64,000 nt of DNA from assembly GCF_018131185.1 (NCBI RefSeq), contig NZ_JAFCJE010000006.1, positions 469,595-533,594 of the forward strand, read 5' to 3'. The translations under genes were made by a program, and so were the position numbers. Below the pieces are notes generated by a model. That model searched no databases. It worked only from the letters and a program-made list of their open reading frames with translations, and was not told the DNA's origin. Shown piece by piece: positions 63,998-64,000 of the stretch. The DNA is from Bradyrhizobium diazoefficiens. Lineage in GTDB: Bacteria > Pseudomonadota > Alphaproteobacteria > Rhizobiales > Xanthobacteraceae. Each line of letters starts with the position of its first letter. Within the stretch, counting starts at the first letter, position 1.

Positions 63998-64000
63998 ATG
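63998..64000 (+). CDS. start codon of a gene that continues beyond the window
   Basis: The window ends with GAGGGG-CGATC-ATG, a strong ribosome binding site and start codon. The sequence before it (about 63928-63960) holds an AT-rich segment with CCGAAATTCGG, which I recall as part of a recurring upstream region in Bradyrhizobium. Nothing can be said of the product. Confidence 0.4.

Overview
The window looks like a chromosomal segment of a slow-growing rhizobium, most likely Bradyrhizobium or a close relative in Nitrobacteraceae. This rests on the high GC content, the alphaproteobacterial gene orders (ppiD-trpD-trpC-moaC, tpiA-secG-pyrG-kdsA, eno-ftsB-pdhA-pdhB-pdhC-lpd), the GTTC-N7-GTTC type LexA box, FixK-type TTGA-N6-TCAA boxes, and several intergenic palindromic repeats of a kind familiar from Bradyrhizobium genomes. 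I could not run searches, so the species is not assigned. I see no tRNA, rRNA, CRISPR array, transposase or integrase.

Layout. 1-3160: a hypothetical gene, lexA and moeA, all on the minus strand. 3160-18240: an accessory block of small hypotheticals, a YihX-like phosphatase, a flavin-dependent hydroxy-acid oxidase, a CtpA-type protease, an OpgC-type membrane protein, an electron-transfer cluster (9434-13652), a His-rich exported protein, an ECF sigma factor, a large GGDEF/EAL protein and an orphan Flp pilin behind a sigma-54 promoter. 18413-22683: moaC-trpC-trpD-ppiD on the minus strand. From memory moaC, moeA and lexA are adjacent in relatives, so the block appears to interrupt a conserved run. 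22908-32392: tpiA, secG, pyrG, kdsA, an MFS transporter and a three-domain glutaminase. 32459-38896: queF, a propeller protein, enolase, redox enzymes and ftsB. 39114-41907: a GAF/Fis regulator and an aldehyde dehydrogenase. 42177-48500: the pyruvate dehydrogenase complex with three extra small genes inside it. 48633-54300: threonine synthase, an orphan solute-binding protein and a sensor kinase/response regulator set. 54756-55953: four small Cys-rich genes. 56030-60275: a lytic transglycosylase and a membrane adenylate cyclase. 60380-64000: small genes, a cobalamin riboswitch and its TonB-dependent receptor.

The most interesting system is 9434-13652, probably extending to 15202. It encodes a Met-rich Spy-like periplasmic protein; a 666-residue protein that joins a Met/His-rich periplasmic Spy-like segment, one membrane helix, an FAD/NAD(P)H reductase and a [2Fe-2S] ferredoxin domain; a membrane protein with two H-x13-H helices (a predicted di-heme b cytochrome); and a membrane-anchored c-type cytochrome with seven CxxCH motifs. 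The parts form an uninterrupted predicted path from NAD(P)H through FAD, Fe-S, heme b and heme c into the periplasm. Spy-like, apparently metal-related domains are built into it, and an ECF sigma factor lies just downstream. I infer an electron-export or metal/stress-responsive periplasmic reductase; its substrate cannot be read from the sequence.

Regulation visible in the DNA includes a LexA box upstream of lexA, two FixK-type boxes between the divergent genes at 7566 and 8024, a third FixK-type box before the GAF/Fis regulator, a perfect dyad before the aldehyde dehydrogenase, a sigma-54 promoter for the pilin, a leader hairpin that hides the ribosome binding site of the metallo-beta-lactamase-fold gene, and the cobalamin riboswitch.
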